From Pseudonocardia sp. HH130630-07 (lineage in GTDB: Bacteria > Actinomycetota > Actinomycetes > Mycobacteriales > Pseudonocardiaceae), in contig NZ_CP013854.1 of assembly GCF_001698125.1 (NCBI RefSeq), forward strand, positions 5,766,001 through 5,830,000: a stretch of 64,000 bases of DNA, in the 5' to 3' direction. Below, one piece after another: positions 8,912 through 17,043 of this stretch. The position numbers and the translations under genes were made by a program. The notes beneath the pieces were generated by a model, which saw nothing but the letters and a program-made list of their open reading frames with translations, did not search any database and was not told where the DNA came from. Each line of letters opens with the position of its first letter. Position 1 is the stretch's first letter.

Positions 8912-9742
8912 TCACACCGCGCGTGGGGTGCTCACCGTCAGGCTGCCGAGCAGGCGGAGGTTCTCGGCGGTCGGCGAGCCGGGTTCGGCGTGGTAGACCA
9001 TCAGCTGCTGCCCGGGGGCCGACCGCACGTCGAACGCCTGCATCTGCAGGTCGAGCTCCCCGACGTCCGGATGCAGGACGAGCTTGCGCTCGGCGAGCTT
9101 GCCCTCGACGTCGTGCCGGCTCCACAGCTCGGCGAACTCGCCGCTGCGCTCCAGGAGCCGGTCGAGGACGGCGCGGGTCCGGGGACAGCCCGGTCGTTCG
9201 CCGTGCAGCAGCCGGAACCCGGCGACCGAGGACCGCGCCACGTGCGGCCAGTCGCGGTAGAAGACCCGCGCGTCGGGGTCCAGGAACACCTTCTCCATCA
9301 GGTTCCTGGTGTCGCCGAACACGGCACGGCCCAGGTGGTTGGCCGCGAGCACGTCGTAGGCACGCCCGAGGACGAGGGCCGGCGAGGCGTCCCAGGCCTC
9401 CATCATCGCCAGGAGCTCCCCGTCGACGTGCTCCGGCGTCGCCGGAGCGGCGTCGCGCGGGAGCAGGCCGGCCAGGCGGGACAGGTGCAGCCGTGCGTCG
9501 TCGCCGAGCTGCAGCACACCGGCCAGCGCGTCGACCACCGGCGCCGACGGGCTGCGCTCGCGCCCCTGCTCCAGGCGGACGTAGTAGTCGGCGCTCACCC
9601 CGGCGAGCATGGCCACCTCCTCGCGCCGCAGGCCGGCCACCCGTCGCCGGCCGGTGTCCGGCAGCCCGACGTCCGCCGGGCCGACCTGGGACCGCCGGAC
9701 CCGCAGGTACTCACCGAACTCGCTGGTCGCCACGTGCTGCAT
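8912..9742 (-). CDS. Helix-turn-helix regulator with MmyB-like ligand-binding domain
   Basis: This 276-residue protein has an N-terminal Xre-type helix-turn-helix (about residues 10-75). It shows the characteristic RRVAGLRREEVAMLAGVSADYYVRLEQGRE sequence in two pieces around the recognition helix. A MmyB-like PAS-related domain follows, with ALVLGRAYDVLAANHLGRAVF and RDWPHVARSSVAGFR. Regulators of this family often control an adjacent short-chain dehydrogenase, and one lies 580 bp upstream on the same strand. The ATG at 9742 was preferred to an upstream start because the extra residues are low-complexity Arg/Pro/Ala. A 56-bp gap separates it from the NTF2-like gene. Confidence 0.88.
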   Translation of the reverse strand: MQHVATSEFGEYLRVRRSQVGPADVGLPDTGRRRVAGLRREEVAMLAGVSADYYVRLEQGRERSPSAPVVDALAGVLQLGDDARLHLSRLAGLLPRDAAPATPEHVDGELLAMMEAWDASPALVLGRAYDVLAANHLGRAVFGDTRNLMEKVFLDPDARVFYRDWPHVARSSVAGFRLLHGERPGCPRTRAVLDRLLERSGEFAELWSRHDVEGKLAERKLVLHPDVGELDLQMQAFDVRSAPGQQLMVYHAEPGSPTAENLRLLGSLTVSTPRAV

Positions 9743-9798
9743 CGTACGGCTCGGGGCCCCGCCGGCAGCCGTCCTCGCGCCGCCGGCGGGCGGAGCCG

Positions 9799-10311
9799 TC
9801 ACCGGCGCGGCAGCGCGGCGAGCAGGGCCGCGGTCTCGCCGAGGTCGAGGTGCCCGACGGCGGTCTGGTCGCGCACGATCCGCCACCGGCCGTCGGCACC
9901 CGCCCGCCAGACCTGGCTGCTGAACGCGCGCATCCCGGTGCGGCTCCCGTCGGCGTGGGTCAGTCTCGCGATGAAGACGAGACGGCTCGCCGCCAGCGAC
10001 CCGGAGACCAGCACCGACGGCGCCTCCTCGACGGCGTGCTCCGCGCGGCGCAGCGCCGTGAACACCGGGCCGAAGACCCGGCCGAACTCGTGGGCGCTAC
10101 GCAGGACCCGCCGCTGGGGGTCGGCGTCGTCGAACAGGATGACGTCGTCACCGTCGGTGTCGTACAGGTCGGAGAACACGGCGTCGAAGTCGAACACGGG
10201 GTCGCCCTCCTCGCGGTCCCACCGGAAGATCCACTCGCGGTGCAGGCGCGCGACGGTCGCCATCGCGTCCCCACCGTCGTCGGCCACACCGGTCCCGTCC
10301 GTGAACGTCAT
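9799..10311 (-). CDS. SnoaL/NTF2-like domain protein
   Basis: This 170-residue protein has the cone-shaped NTF2-like pattern: an N-terminal helix (ATVARLHREWIFRWD), a loop holding the pocket, and long strands SRLVFIARLTHADGSRTGMRAFSSQVWRAG and RWRIVRDQTAVG. Proteins of this fold act as small-molecule isomerases or hydrolases or as binding modules; no catalytic set can be assigned. It lies 12 bp after the short-chain dehydrogenase gene and is probably co-transcribed with it and with the following regulator. Confidence 0.72.
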   Translation of the reverse strand: MTFTDGTGVADDGGDAMATVARLHREWIFRWDREEGDPVFDFDAVFSDLYDTDGDDVILFDDADPQRRVLRSAHEFGRVFGPVFTALRRAEHAVEEAPSVLVSGSLAASRLVFIARLTHADGSRTGMRAFSSQVWRAGADGRWRIVRDQTAVGHLDLGETAALLAALPRR

Positions 10312-10323
10312 GGAACCGCCCGT

Positions 10324-11040
10324 TCAGCGCTGGTGGACGGGGCGGACGACGATCTCGTTGACGTCGACGGCGGGATCGGCGCCCACGGCGTAGGCGACGG
10401 CGTCGCCGATCGCCTCCGGCGGGATCGCGTGCCTGCGGTACTCCACCATCCCCGCGCGGGCGTCCGGGTCGGTAATGGTGCTCGCGAGCTCGCTCTCCAC
10501 CACACCGGGGCAGATGGTGGTGACGCGCACCTCCGGCGGCGACTCCAGACGCAGTCCCTCGGTGATGGCCCGGGCGGCGTACTTGGTGCCGCAGTAGACG
10601 GCGGCGGCCGGGACGACCTCGTGCGCACCGGTCGACGCGGTGGTCACGAAGTGCCCCCGGCCCTGTCGGGCGAACACCGGCTGGGCCGCGGCGATGCAGT
10701 GCAGCAGGCCGCGGACGTTGACGTCGATCGTCCGGTCCCACTCCTCGACGAGGCCGGCGTCGAGCCGGGACAGCGGCATGACACCGGCGTTGGCGACGAC
10801 GACGTCGAGCCGCCCGTGCACGGCCACGACGTCCTCGACCAGCGCGCGGACCGCGTCCCGGTCGACGACGTCCAGGGCCCGCGGCTCGACGTGCTCGACC
10901 TCGGCGGCGAGTGCCTCCAGCCGGTCGGTCCGGCGGGCGGCGGCGATCACGTGGTGACCGTCGCGGGCGAGACGGGCCGCGACGGCGCGACCGATCCCGC
11001 TGCTGGCTCCGGTCACGAGGGCGATGGGGCGGCTGTTCAT
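10324..11040 (-). CDS. Short-chain dehydrogenase/reductase (SDR)
   Basis: This 238-residue classical SDR has the nucleotide-binding TGASSGIG motif (residues 10-17), the NAG motif (VVVANAGV), catalytic Ser in TTASTGAHE, and the YxxxK pair in YCGTKYAA, followed by the PG motif (ICPGVVESE). It should reduce or oxidise a carbonyl/alcohol with NADP(H); the basic residue pair after the second strand (ARRTDR) suggests NADP. The gene stands first in a likely SDR/NTF2/regulator operon, 40 bp after the MFS gene. The ATG at 11040 begins the usual SDR N-terminus. Confidence 0.92.
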   Translation of the reverse strand: MNSRPIALVTGASSGIGRAVAARLARDGHHVIAAARRTDRLEALAAEVEHVEPRALDVVDRDAVRALVEDVVAVHGRLDVVVANAGVMPLSRLDAGLVEEWDRTIDVNVRGLLHCIAAAQPVFARQGRGHFVTTASTGAHEVVPAAAVYCGTKYAARAITEGLRLESPPEVRVTTICPGVVESELASTITDPDARAGMVEYRRHAIPPEAIGDAVAYAVGADPAVDVNEIVVRPVHQR

Positions 11041-11080
11041 GACACTTCCTCCGGCTGACGGGGTCCGTACCGGGTCCTTT

Positions 11081-12292
11081 CTAGGTACGCCGCGTCCCCG
11101 CAGGGAGGTCGAGCTCCTCGTGGGTGCGCCGCACCCACCCACGCGGGCCACCGCGGTACCCGGCCAGCAGCACGAGCGCGGCGACCGGCGCCAGGGCGGT
11201 CGCCGCGAAACCCACGGGACCGGCGCCCGCGTGCAGCGGCACCCACACCAGCGGCGCCAGGGCACCCCCGAAGAACTGGAACGACAGCGCGAGCGACGCC
11301 GCACCGGCCCGGTTCCCCTCGGTGCTGGTCGCCGCGATCGCGTTGACGGTGGTCCGCAGCCCGGTCACGGCGATCCCGACCACGGCGATCCCGGTCCCCA
11401 GCAGCAGCACCGACGGTCCCAGCGCCGCGACCAGCAGCCCGATCGCGAGCAGCACGTTCATCAGGACGCCGGTGCGCAGCGGGCCCAGCGCGTCCAGCCG
11501 CCTGCCGAGCAGCGGCGCGGTCGCCAGCCCGGCGACGCCGAAGGCCGCCGCGAGCAGCCCCCGCTGCCACGGCCCGAGCCCGAAGTCGGACTCGGCACGC
11601 AGGATCGCCAGCACGGTGAGCCCGACCGCGGCCAGGTAGCAGAGGAAGGACAGGCCGCAGGCCAGCGCCAGGTTCCGGTTCAGCAGGGCCCGTACCGGCG
11701 GCGGACCGGTGCGGCGCGGACCGGCCGTCATCGTCGGGGGCAGCAGTGCCAGCACCACCGCCACCAGCGCGGGGAAGGCGAACGCCAGCCGCCAGTCCAG
11801 CACCGCCGACGGCCCGGACACCAGGGGGCTGGCCGCCTGCCCGGCGGCCTGCATCCCGGCGAAGAACCCGAGCGCCCGCCCCAGCCCGGCCCGGGGCACC
11901 AGGTCGGTGATGGCGGCGACGAGCAGCGGGGTGGTGAACGCATTCGTGACACCCTGCAGCGCCCGCGCGGCGAGGAACCACTCGATCGTCGGCGCCAGCA
12001 CGCAGCACCCGCAGGCGACGACGAACGCCAGCAGCGACACCTGCATGGTGCGGGCGCGGCCCCAGCGCTCGGCGAGCGTGCCGGACACCAGCATCACCGC
12101 CGCGAACGGGAACATGTAGGTGGTCACGGCCGCGGCCGCCACCTCCGGTGTCGTGCGCAGCCCCACCGCCACCTCGTGCACCATCGGCGTGACCATGGTG
12201 CTGGCGTACGGGCCGAGGAAGCCGCCGACGTAGAGCGGCCACGCCCGGACTCCCGGGCGTGGCCGCCGCACGTCGGACGCCCGGTCAGACAT
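11081..12292 (-). CDS. MFS transporter
   Basis: This 403-residue protein has 12 predicted membrane helices and the MFS loop 2-3 motif (GTLAERWGRARTMQ). It resembles drug or metabolite efflux carriers of the CynX/YbjJ type. The start overlaps the end of the signal-less binding-fold gene by 8 bp, so it is translationally coupled to the sulfonate-type operon. It could export a product of the organosulfur pathway or supply another entry route. No substrate is evident. Confidence 0.88.
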   Translation of the reverse strand: MSDRASDVRRPRPGVRAWPLYVGGFLGPYASTMVTPMVHEVAVGLRTTPEVAAAAVTTYMFPFAAVMLVSGTLAERWGRARTMQVSLLAFVVACGCCVLAPTIEWFLAARALQGVTNAFTTPLLVAAITDLVPRAGLGRALGFFAGMQAAGQAASPLVSGPSAVLDWRLAFAFPALVAVVLALLPPTMTAGPRRTGPPPVRALLNRNLALACGLSFLCYLAAVGLTVLAILRAESDFGLGPWQRGLLAAAFGVAGLATAPLLGRRLDALGPLRTGVLMNVLLAIGLLVAALGPSVLLLGTGIAVVGIAVTGLRTTVNAIAATSTEGNRAGAASLALSFQFFGGALAPLVWVPLHAGAGPVGFAATALAPVAALVLLAGYRGGPRGWVRRTHEELDLPAGTRRT

Positions 12293-13187
12293 CCACCAGG
12301 TTCTGCACGAGCGCGTCGAAGTTCCGGTCGTCGGAGATCAGCCCCCAGGACACCATCCAGTCGTAGGTGCGCTGGAACTGCGCCTCCGGGTACGGCGCCG
12401 GGTCGACGTAGCGCAGCCGGCCCAGCGGGATCTCGTGCGGCTCGACGGAGCCGAGCTCCGCCGGGATCTCCGCGGTGAGGTGGTGCAGGTAGGGCCGCGG
12501 GTCCTCGTCGAGCTTCGCGACGGCCCAGACGACCGCGCGGTTGATCCGGGCGTAGGTGTCCGAGTCGACCTGCGGGCTCGCGATCTCGGCGCCGACGTAG
12601 AACGCCTCGGCGAGGACCTTGTAGCCCTGCTTCTCGGCGAGGGTGATCCACGGCTCCATCAGGGCGGCGGCCTCGACGGTGCCGTCACGCAGTGCCTCGA
12701 ACCGGACCTGCGGGCCGCCGTAGTGCGCGACCGAGATCTCCTCGCGGGGCAGGAAGCCCTCCAGGGTCTGCAGGGCGACGTAGTGCGAGCCGTGGTGGAA
12801 GTTCACCGCCACGGTGACCCCGGCGAGGTCCTGCGGGTGGGTCGCCGGGTGGTCGCCGCGGACCATGATCGCCTGGCCGTTCACCGCGGCCCGCTTGGAG
12901 ACCACCCGGCCGCCGACGGTGGTGTCGTGGGCCCGGCGGACCTGCCCCCACTCGCACGCCCGGTACAGCGACGCCTCACCGCTCTCGAAGTGCGACTTCG
13001 TCTGCCCGAACGCGCTCAGCAGCTGGTGGTCCTCCAGCGGCGCGACCCCGGCGTTCGCATAGGCCTTGGTCACGAACTCGACGTCGACGCCCTCGTCGTC
13101 GAAGTAGCCCTCGTCCCGGGCGACGAGCTGGGGCAGCGAGAAGACCAGGGAGAGCAGCTCCATGGTGACCTTCGGACGCTCGGTCAT
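12285..13187 (-). CDS. Cytoplasmic substrate-binding-fold protein (SsuA/DszB-like), signal-less paralogue 1
   Basis: This 300-residue protein has the two-lobed periplasmic-binding fold of nitrate/sulfonate receptors (SLPQLVARDEGYFDDEGVDVEFV at the start, FEALRDGTVEAAALMEPW later). It has no signal peptide or lipobox and so should stay in the cytoplasm. It shares with the protein at 16099-16965 the motifs CEWGxxxR (Cys78) and GSHYxALxxLEG (133-143). DszB, the sulfinate desulfinase of dibenzothiophene degradation, is a known cytoplasmic enzyme built on this fold with a catalytic Cys, His and Arg. A desulfinase-like or other lyase role is therefore possible but unproven. The gene follows the ABC ATPase after a 27-bp tandem repeat. 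Confidence 0.8.
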   Translation of the reverse strand: MTERPKVTMELLSLVFSLPQLVARDEGYFDDEGVDVEFVTKAYANAGVAPLEDHQLLSAFGQTKSHFESGEASLYRACEWGQVRRAHDTTVGGRVVSKRAAVNGQAIMVRGDHPATHPQDLAGVTVAVNFHHGSHYVALQTLEGFLPREEISVAHYGGPQVRFEALRDGTVEAAALMEPWITLAEKQGYKVLAEAFYVGAEIASPQVDSDTYARINRAVVWAVAKLDEDPRPYLHHLTAEIPAELGSVEPHEIPLGRLRYVDPAPYPEAQFQRTYDWMVSWGLISDDRNFDALVQNLVDV

Positions 13188-13213
13188 GTCACGTTCCTTC
13201 CGGTGGGGCCGCA

Positions 13214-13293
13214 GCTCACGCGAGCGCGGTGCCGATGCGCGCTCACGCGAGCGCGGTGCCGATGCGCGCTCACGCGAGCGCGGCGACGATGCG
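13214..13293. repeat. 27-bp tandem repeat, three units, duplicating the 3' end of the ABC ATPase gene
   Basis: Unit 1 (13214-13240) and unit 2 (13241-13267) are identical. Unit 3 (13268-13293) differs at a few bases and contains the last codons and stop of the ATPase gene. Each unit carries a copy of the stop codon and the final Ala-Leu-Ala codons, so the array looks like a duplication of the gene terminus into the 82-bp spacer before the next gene. Confidence 0.9.
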
Positions 13294-14028
13294 GGTGTGC
13301 AGGTCGAACAGGTACGGGTCCTCGGCCGAACGCGGCCGGTCCCGCTCGATCCGGTGCTCCGCCGCGATCCCGGCCGGGCGTCCGGCCAGGACGATCACGC
13401 GGTCGGCGAGCAGCGCCGCCTCGAGGGGGTTGTGGGTGACGAGCAGCCCGGTGCGCGGACGGCTCATCCACAGCTCCTGCAGCAGCAGCCGCAGCTTGCG
13501 GGCGGTGAGCTCGTCGAGGGCGCTGAACGGCTCGTCGAGCAGCACGAGATCGGGTTCGACGGCGAACGCCCTGGCCACCGCGACCCGCTGGCGCTGCCCG
13601 CCGGACAGCACGCTCGGGTACGACCCGGCGTACGCGGTCAGCCCGACGGCCTCGAGCACGGCGTCGGCGGCGTCCGGGTCCAGCCCGGCCGCCTCCAGCG
13701 CCAGGACGACGTTCTGCCGGACCGGCAGCCAGTCCAGCAGCCGGGGCTGCTGGAACACGACACCGAGCCGGGGGTGTCCGACCTCGACGGTGCCGCGGTC
13801 GGGTGTGGTCAGCCCGGCGACGACGTGCAGCAGGGTCGTCTTGCCGGTCCCGGAGGCGCCGACCAGCGCGACCAGCTCACCCTGCGACACGGTGAGGGAG
13901 AAGTCGTCGAGGACGGTCTGCGGGGCACCGGTGCGGGCGTCGACGAAGGTCTTGCCGATCCCGTCGAGCCGGATCGCGGTGGTGGCGGGGGTACTCCGCA
14001 CCGATGGTCGGCTCGCGAGCTCGCTCAC
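13270..14028 (-). CDS. Nitrate/sulfonate/taurine-type ABC transporter ATPase (SsuB-like)
   Basis: This 252-residue ATPase has Walker A GASGTGKTT, a Q-loop (VVFQQPRLLDWLPV, typical of the Ssu/Tau/Nrt group), signature LSGGQRQRVAVARA, Walker B LVLLDEPFSALD and the H-loop VTHNPLEAA. It drives the permease encoded immediately upstream. The GTG at 14028 overlaps the permease stop (GTGA). Its last 27 bp are tandemly duplicated downstream. A second, separate SsuB is encoded at 19385-20101, so the two importers are not simply redundant copies of one operon. Confidence 0.92.
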   Translation of the reverse strand: MSELASRPSVRSTPATTAIRLDGIGKTFVDARTGAPQTVLDDFSLTVSQGELVALVGASGTGKTTLLHVVAGLTTPDRGTVEVGHPRLGVVFQQPRLLDWLPVRQNVVLALEAAGLDPDAADAVLEAVGLTAYAGSYPSVLSGGQRQRVAVARAFAVEPDLVLLDEPFSALDELTARKLRLLLQELWMSRPRTGLLVTHNPLEAALLADRVIVLAGRPAGIAAEHRIERDRPRSAEDPYLFDLHTRIVAALA

Positions 14029-14891
14029 ACCGTCACCGCCTTCCGCCAGCGGCCGGCACGGCGTTCGAGCCCCTGCAGGACGCCGTACTCCAGCACCGCC
14101 ATGACGACGGCGAACAGCAGCGTCCAGGCGAGGACGGCGGCGACGTTCTGCTCGGCGAAGGCGTTGTTGAGCTGGTAACCCACCCCCGACGACATGCCGA
14201 AGACCTCCACGAGCACGATCACCTTCCAGCCCAGGGACAGGCCGAGGCGGGCCCCGGCGAACAGCGACGGCGCCAGCGCGGGCAGCCAGAGCCTGCGCAG
14301 CCGCGTGGTGCGGGAGTACCGGTAGACGTGCGCCATCTCCAGCAGGTCCGGGTCGACCGAGCGCACGCCCTGGTAGATCGTCAGCGCCAGCGCGGGCGCC
14401 GAGGACAGCGCGACCGCGATCACCGGGTTCGCCAGTCCGACGCCGAACCAGATGACGCACAGCAATGCCCACACCAGGCCGGGGATGGTCAGCCCCAGCA
14501 GCACGGCGGGCTCCCCGAACCGCTGGACGAACGCGTTGCGCCCCATGGCGATCCCGGTCGCGACGGCGACGACGAAGGCCAGCGCGAAGCCGAGCGCGAC
14601 CCGCAGCACGGTGATGCCCAGCTCCTGGGCGAACGAGCCGCCGACGACGATCCCGGCGAGCTCGCCGGCGATGTCACCGACCCCCGGGACCAGGACCGAC
14701 TCGACGACGACGGCCATGAGCTGCCAGCCCGCCGCCGCGAGGACGACGAACAGCGCGGCCGGGCCCACGGCCCGCAGCACCCGTCGTCGTCGCACCGGCG
14801 CGGCCGGGTCGCTCGCGGCGCCGGCGACGGGGCCGGGTGCCGTTCCGGTGTCGCCGCCGGCGTCCGTGCGGGACTCGGTGCCGGTGCTCAT
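14025..14891 (-). CDS. Nitrate/sulfonate-type ABC transporter permease (SsuC-like)
   Basis: This 288-residue BPD_transp_1 permease has a cytoplasmic tail of ~35 residues rich in Gly, Thr and Ala, then five to six membrane helices. The coupling loop SVDPDLLEMAHVYRYSRTTRLRRLWLPALAPSLFAGARLGLSLGW is typical of TauC/SsuC. It makes the channel for the adjacent binding lipoprotein and ATPase. Both ends overlap the neighbouring genes by 4 bp (ATGA at 14888-14891, GTGA at 14025-14028), which indicates coupled translation. Confidence 0.92.
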   Translation of the reverse strand: MSTGTESRTDAGGDTGTAPGPVAGAASDPAAPVRRRRVLRAVGPAALFVVLAAAGWQLMAVVVESVLVPGVGDIAGELAGIVVGGSFAQELGITVLRVALGFALAFVVAVATGIAMGRNAFVQRFGEPAVLLGLTIPGLVWALLCVIWFGVGLANPVIAVALSSAPALALTIYQGVRSVDPDLLEMAHVYRYSRTTRLRRLWLPALAPSLFAGARLGLSLGWKVIVLVEVFGMSSGVGYQLNNAFAEQNVAAVLAWTLLFAVVMAVLEYGVLQGLERRAGRWRKAVTV

Positions 14892-15907
14892 GCCGCCCCC
14901 AGCTCGGTCCACGGGCCCGGCACGGGCACGTTCTGCACGATGCCCACCTGCCGGGCGACCTCGAGCTGGCGCTGCAGGTTCGCGAACGCCGGCGCCCCCC
15001 ACTCGAGCGGGTAGACCTCGCGCAGCCGCTCGGGCAGCAACGCGATCGCCGCGCGCTCCTCGGCCGGGATCCCGTAGGACTCGTGCAGCTCGGCGAGCAC
15101 CGCCGGACGCTCCCGGATCACCTCGTGCACGCGGAGCCGCACGTCGGCGATCGCGCGGGCGGCAGCCGGGTCGCCGTCCAGGAAGGACCGCAGGGTCCCC
15201 TGTCCGTTGAGGATCAGCGAGTCCGGGTCCTCGCCGGTCCCCTGCGCCCACAGCTCGCCGACGGTGGCGATCTGCCGGGCACCGCGGCCGACCAGCCGGG
15301 TCGCGTTGGGCTCGATGGTGACGATGGCGTCGACGTCGCCGCGGTCGAACAGGGCCAGACCGGCCAGCACCGCACCCGGGAACAGCTCGTACTCGGCGTC
15401 CAGGTCGGTGCCGTTCACGGCCGCGGCCAGCTGGGTGGACCGGAACGCGTCGCTGTTGTTCGGCGGGATCGCGATCCGCTTGCCCCGCAGGTCCGCCGGG
15501 GTGCGGTAGGGGCTGTTCTCCGGCACCAGCCAGCGGACGTGGTTGTTGAGGTTCGGCGAGAACAGCACGACGTCGGAGCCGGCCCCGGCGGCGACCACCG
15601 CGCCGAGCGGGCCGAAGCTGGCGGCGTCGAGCGCACCGGAGAGCAGCTTGTTCTGCACGTCGCCGGGGCCGGTCCCCGCGACGTAGGAGAAGTCGAGGTC
15701 GGCGAGGAAGCCGTTCTGCTCGGCGATCGGGCGGATCACCGAGCTGGCGGTGCCGCCGCCGGAGTCCTCGACCCGGGCGCTCACCCGCCCGGTGGCCCCG
15801 CCGCCACCGCAGGCGGCGAGCAGCGGGCCGGCGGCCAGGCCGCCGGCTCCGAACAGGGCGGCGCGCAGGACGGTGCGCCGGTCGGTGGTCAGGGGGCGTG
15901 CGGGCAT
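14888..15907 (-). CDS. Nitrate/sulfonate-type ABC transporter substrate-binding lipoprotein with Tat-like signal
   Basis: This 339-residue receptor begins with a twin-arginine signal (DRRTVLRAALFGAG) ending in a lipobox with Cys33 (LLAAC), so it is probably exported folded and lipid-anchored. The mature part shows the NMT1/SsuA pattern: GTGPGDVQNKLLSGALDAASFGPLGAV, PADLRGKRIAIPPNN, and FDRGDVDAIVTIEPNATRLV. The ATG at 15907 was chosen because GGAG lies 8 bp upstream and the signal starts normally; the in-frame GTG at 15937 has no ribosome site. It lies 99 bp after the leader peptide and likely delivers a sulfonate or related organosulfur compound. Confidence 0.9.
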   Translation of the reverse strand: MPARPLTTDRRTVLRAALFGAGGLAAGPLLAACGGGGATGRVSARVEDSGGGTASSVIRPIAEQNGFLADLDFSYVAGTGPGDVQNKLLSGALDAASFGPLGAVVAAGAGSDVVLFSPNLNNHVRWLVPENSPYRTPADLRGKRIAIPPNNSDAFRSTQLAAAVNGTDLDAEYELFPGAVLAGLALFDRGDVDAIVTIEPNATRLVGRGARQIATVGELWAQGTGEDPDSLILNGQGTLRSFLDGDPAAARAIADVRLRVHEVIRERPAVLAELHESYGIPAEERAAIALLPERLREVYPLEWGAPAFANLQRQLEVARQVGIVQNVPVPGPWTELGAA

Positions 15908-16006
15908 GCGGGGGCTCCGTGGGAGGGATGGGTCCACGCGGACGCGCGGCGAGGACCGGCGGCGCGTGCTGCGCGGCCGGGCGGGGAGGGGCGCGGTGGC
16001 CCGGGA

Positions 16007-16102
16007 TCAGTGGGCCGACGGCCCCGGACAGGTGCCGCCGTTGATCCGGCACAGGTCGATGTGCCGACGGCTGGTGAGCAGCCGCGCTCGCGCGCCGGTC
16101 AC
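16007..16102 (-). CDS. Putative leader peptide, RRHIDL type (2)
   Basis: A 31-residue ORF starts at GTG 16102, whose GTGA overlaps the stop codon of the upstream binding-fold gene. It contains the leader signature SRRHIDLCRINGGTC with two Cys codons. Translation of this leader is thus coupled to the upstream gene, and the 99-bp gap to the binding-lipoprotein gene could hold an attenuator. The leader sits inside the transcription unit rather than at its head, so it may set the expression of the importer relative to the upstream gene. The cysteine-sensing role is inferred from the family. Confidence 0.8.
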   Translation of the reverse strand: MTGARARLLTSRRHIDLCRINGGTCPGPSAH

Positions 16103-16965
16103 CGCAGGGCCTGCAACATCTCGTAGCCGGACCGGCCGTCGGTGAGCCGCCAGGACCGCATCCAGGCGTAGGTCTCGGCGAAACGCCGTTCGGTGAACGG
16201 GACGATGTGGGTGTAGCGGTGGTGGTCACGGCGCAGGTCGGCCGGGTCCAGCCGGTCACCGGCCTCGGCGGCGATCAGCGGCGCCCAGCGGTCGCGGTCG
16301 GCGTTGATCAGGTCCACGGCCCGGTTCACCGCTGCGCGGTAGGCCGCCTGCTGCTCCGCGGTCAGGTGCGGCGCGACGACCTGCGAGCCGCGGTAGGCGT
16401 AGCTGCCCAGCACGTGGGCGCCGCGGGCCAGCGCCGCGCTGAGGAAGGGCTCCATCAGCATGGTCGCCCGGGAGGTGCCGTCGAGCAGCGCGTCGAGCCG
16501 GTCGACCGGCCGGCCGCCGTGCACCAGGTCGATCCGCTGCCGGGGCACCGTCCCCTCCAGCAGGTGCAGTGCGGTGTAGTGCGAGCCGGTGTACTCGTTG
16601 ATCGAGACCGGGACCCCGGCGACGTCGTGCGGCTCGTTGAGCCCGGGATCCAGGCTGACCAGCGCCTGGGCGACGACGGCAGCCCGCAGGTGCCCGATCC
16701 GGCCGCCGCGCGCGTCACGCTCCAGCCGGTCGATGCCGCCCCACTCGCACACGTTGTAGACGTCGGCGCGGGAGGCGGTGAACTGCGACTCCTTGTGCCG
16801 CACCGCGGGGTTGCGCCGGGTGTCGGCGGACCGGTCGCCCGGGTCCTCGAAACGGACCGACAGACCGGCCTCGGCGAACAGCCCCTCGGACACCGCGACC
16901 AGCTCGGGCAGGTCGAAGACGACGTGGTTGGGCGCCACCACGATCTCGTCACGCTCCGCTGTCAT
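16099..16965 (-). CDS. Cytoplasmic substrate-binding-fold protein (SsuA/DszB-like), signal-less paralogue 2
   Basis: This 288-residue paralogue of the 12285-13187 product also lacks any signal peptide. Shared motifs are NVCEWGGIDR (Cys73), GSHYTALHLLEGTVPR (127 onward) and ATMLMEPF. The Cys and His lie where substrate-binding proteins hold their ligand. It could be an enzyme, for example a desulfinase-like lyase as DszB is, or a soluble ligand sensor. The ATG at 16965 was chosen because a strong GGAGG lies 7 bp upstream; an upstream start at 16995 lacks this. It heads the minus-strand sulfonate-type operon. Confidence 0.8.
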   Translation of the reverse strand: MTAERDEIVVAPNHVVFDLPELVAVSEGLFAEAGLSVRFEDPGDRSADTRRNPAVRHKESQFTASRADVYNVCEWGGIDRLERDARGGRIGHLRAAVVAQALVSLDPGLNEPHDVAGVPVSINEYTGSHYTALHLLEGTVPRQRIDLVHGGRPVDRLDALLDGTSRATMLMEPFLSAALARGAHVLGSYAYRGSQVVAPHLTAEQQAAYRAAVNRAVDLINADRDRWAPLIAAEAGDRLDPADLRRDHHRYTHIVPFTERRFAETYAWMRSWRLTDGRSGYEMLQALR

Positions 16966-16993
16966 GTCCGCCTCCTCCCGGATCGGTGACGTC

Positions 16994-17023
16994 ACCGTAA
17001 GGAGCAGCCGACAGGCCCGTCAA
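16994..17023 (-). promoter_or_regulatory. Candidate promoter of the second sulfur operon
   Basis: The minus strand shows TTGACG (17018-17023), an 18-bp spacer and TACGGT (16994-16999). This places the transcription start about 20 bp before the ATG at 16965 with its GGAGG site between them. Confidence 0.5.
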
Positions 17024-17043
17024 CAGCGGCTTTGCGGGATGCG

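Noticed and set aside
13214..13293. CRISPR array
   Set aside because: Only three adjoining 27-bp units without spacers, overlapping a gene end; no cas genes nearby.
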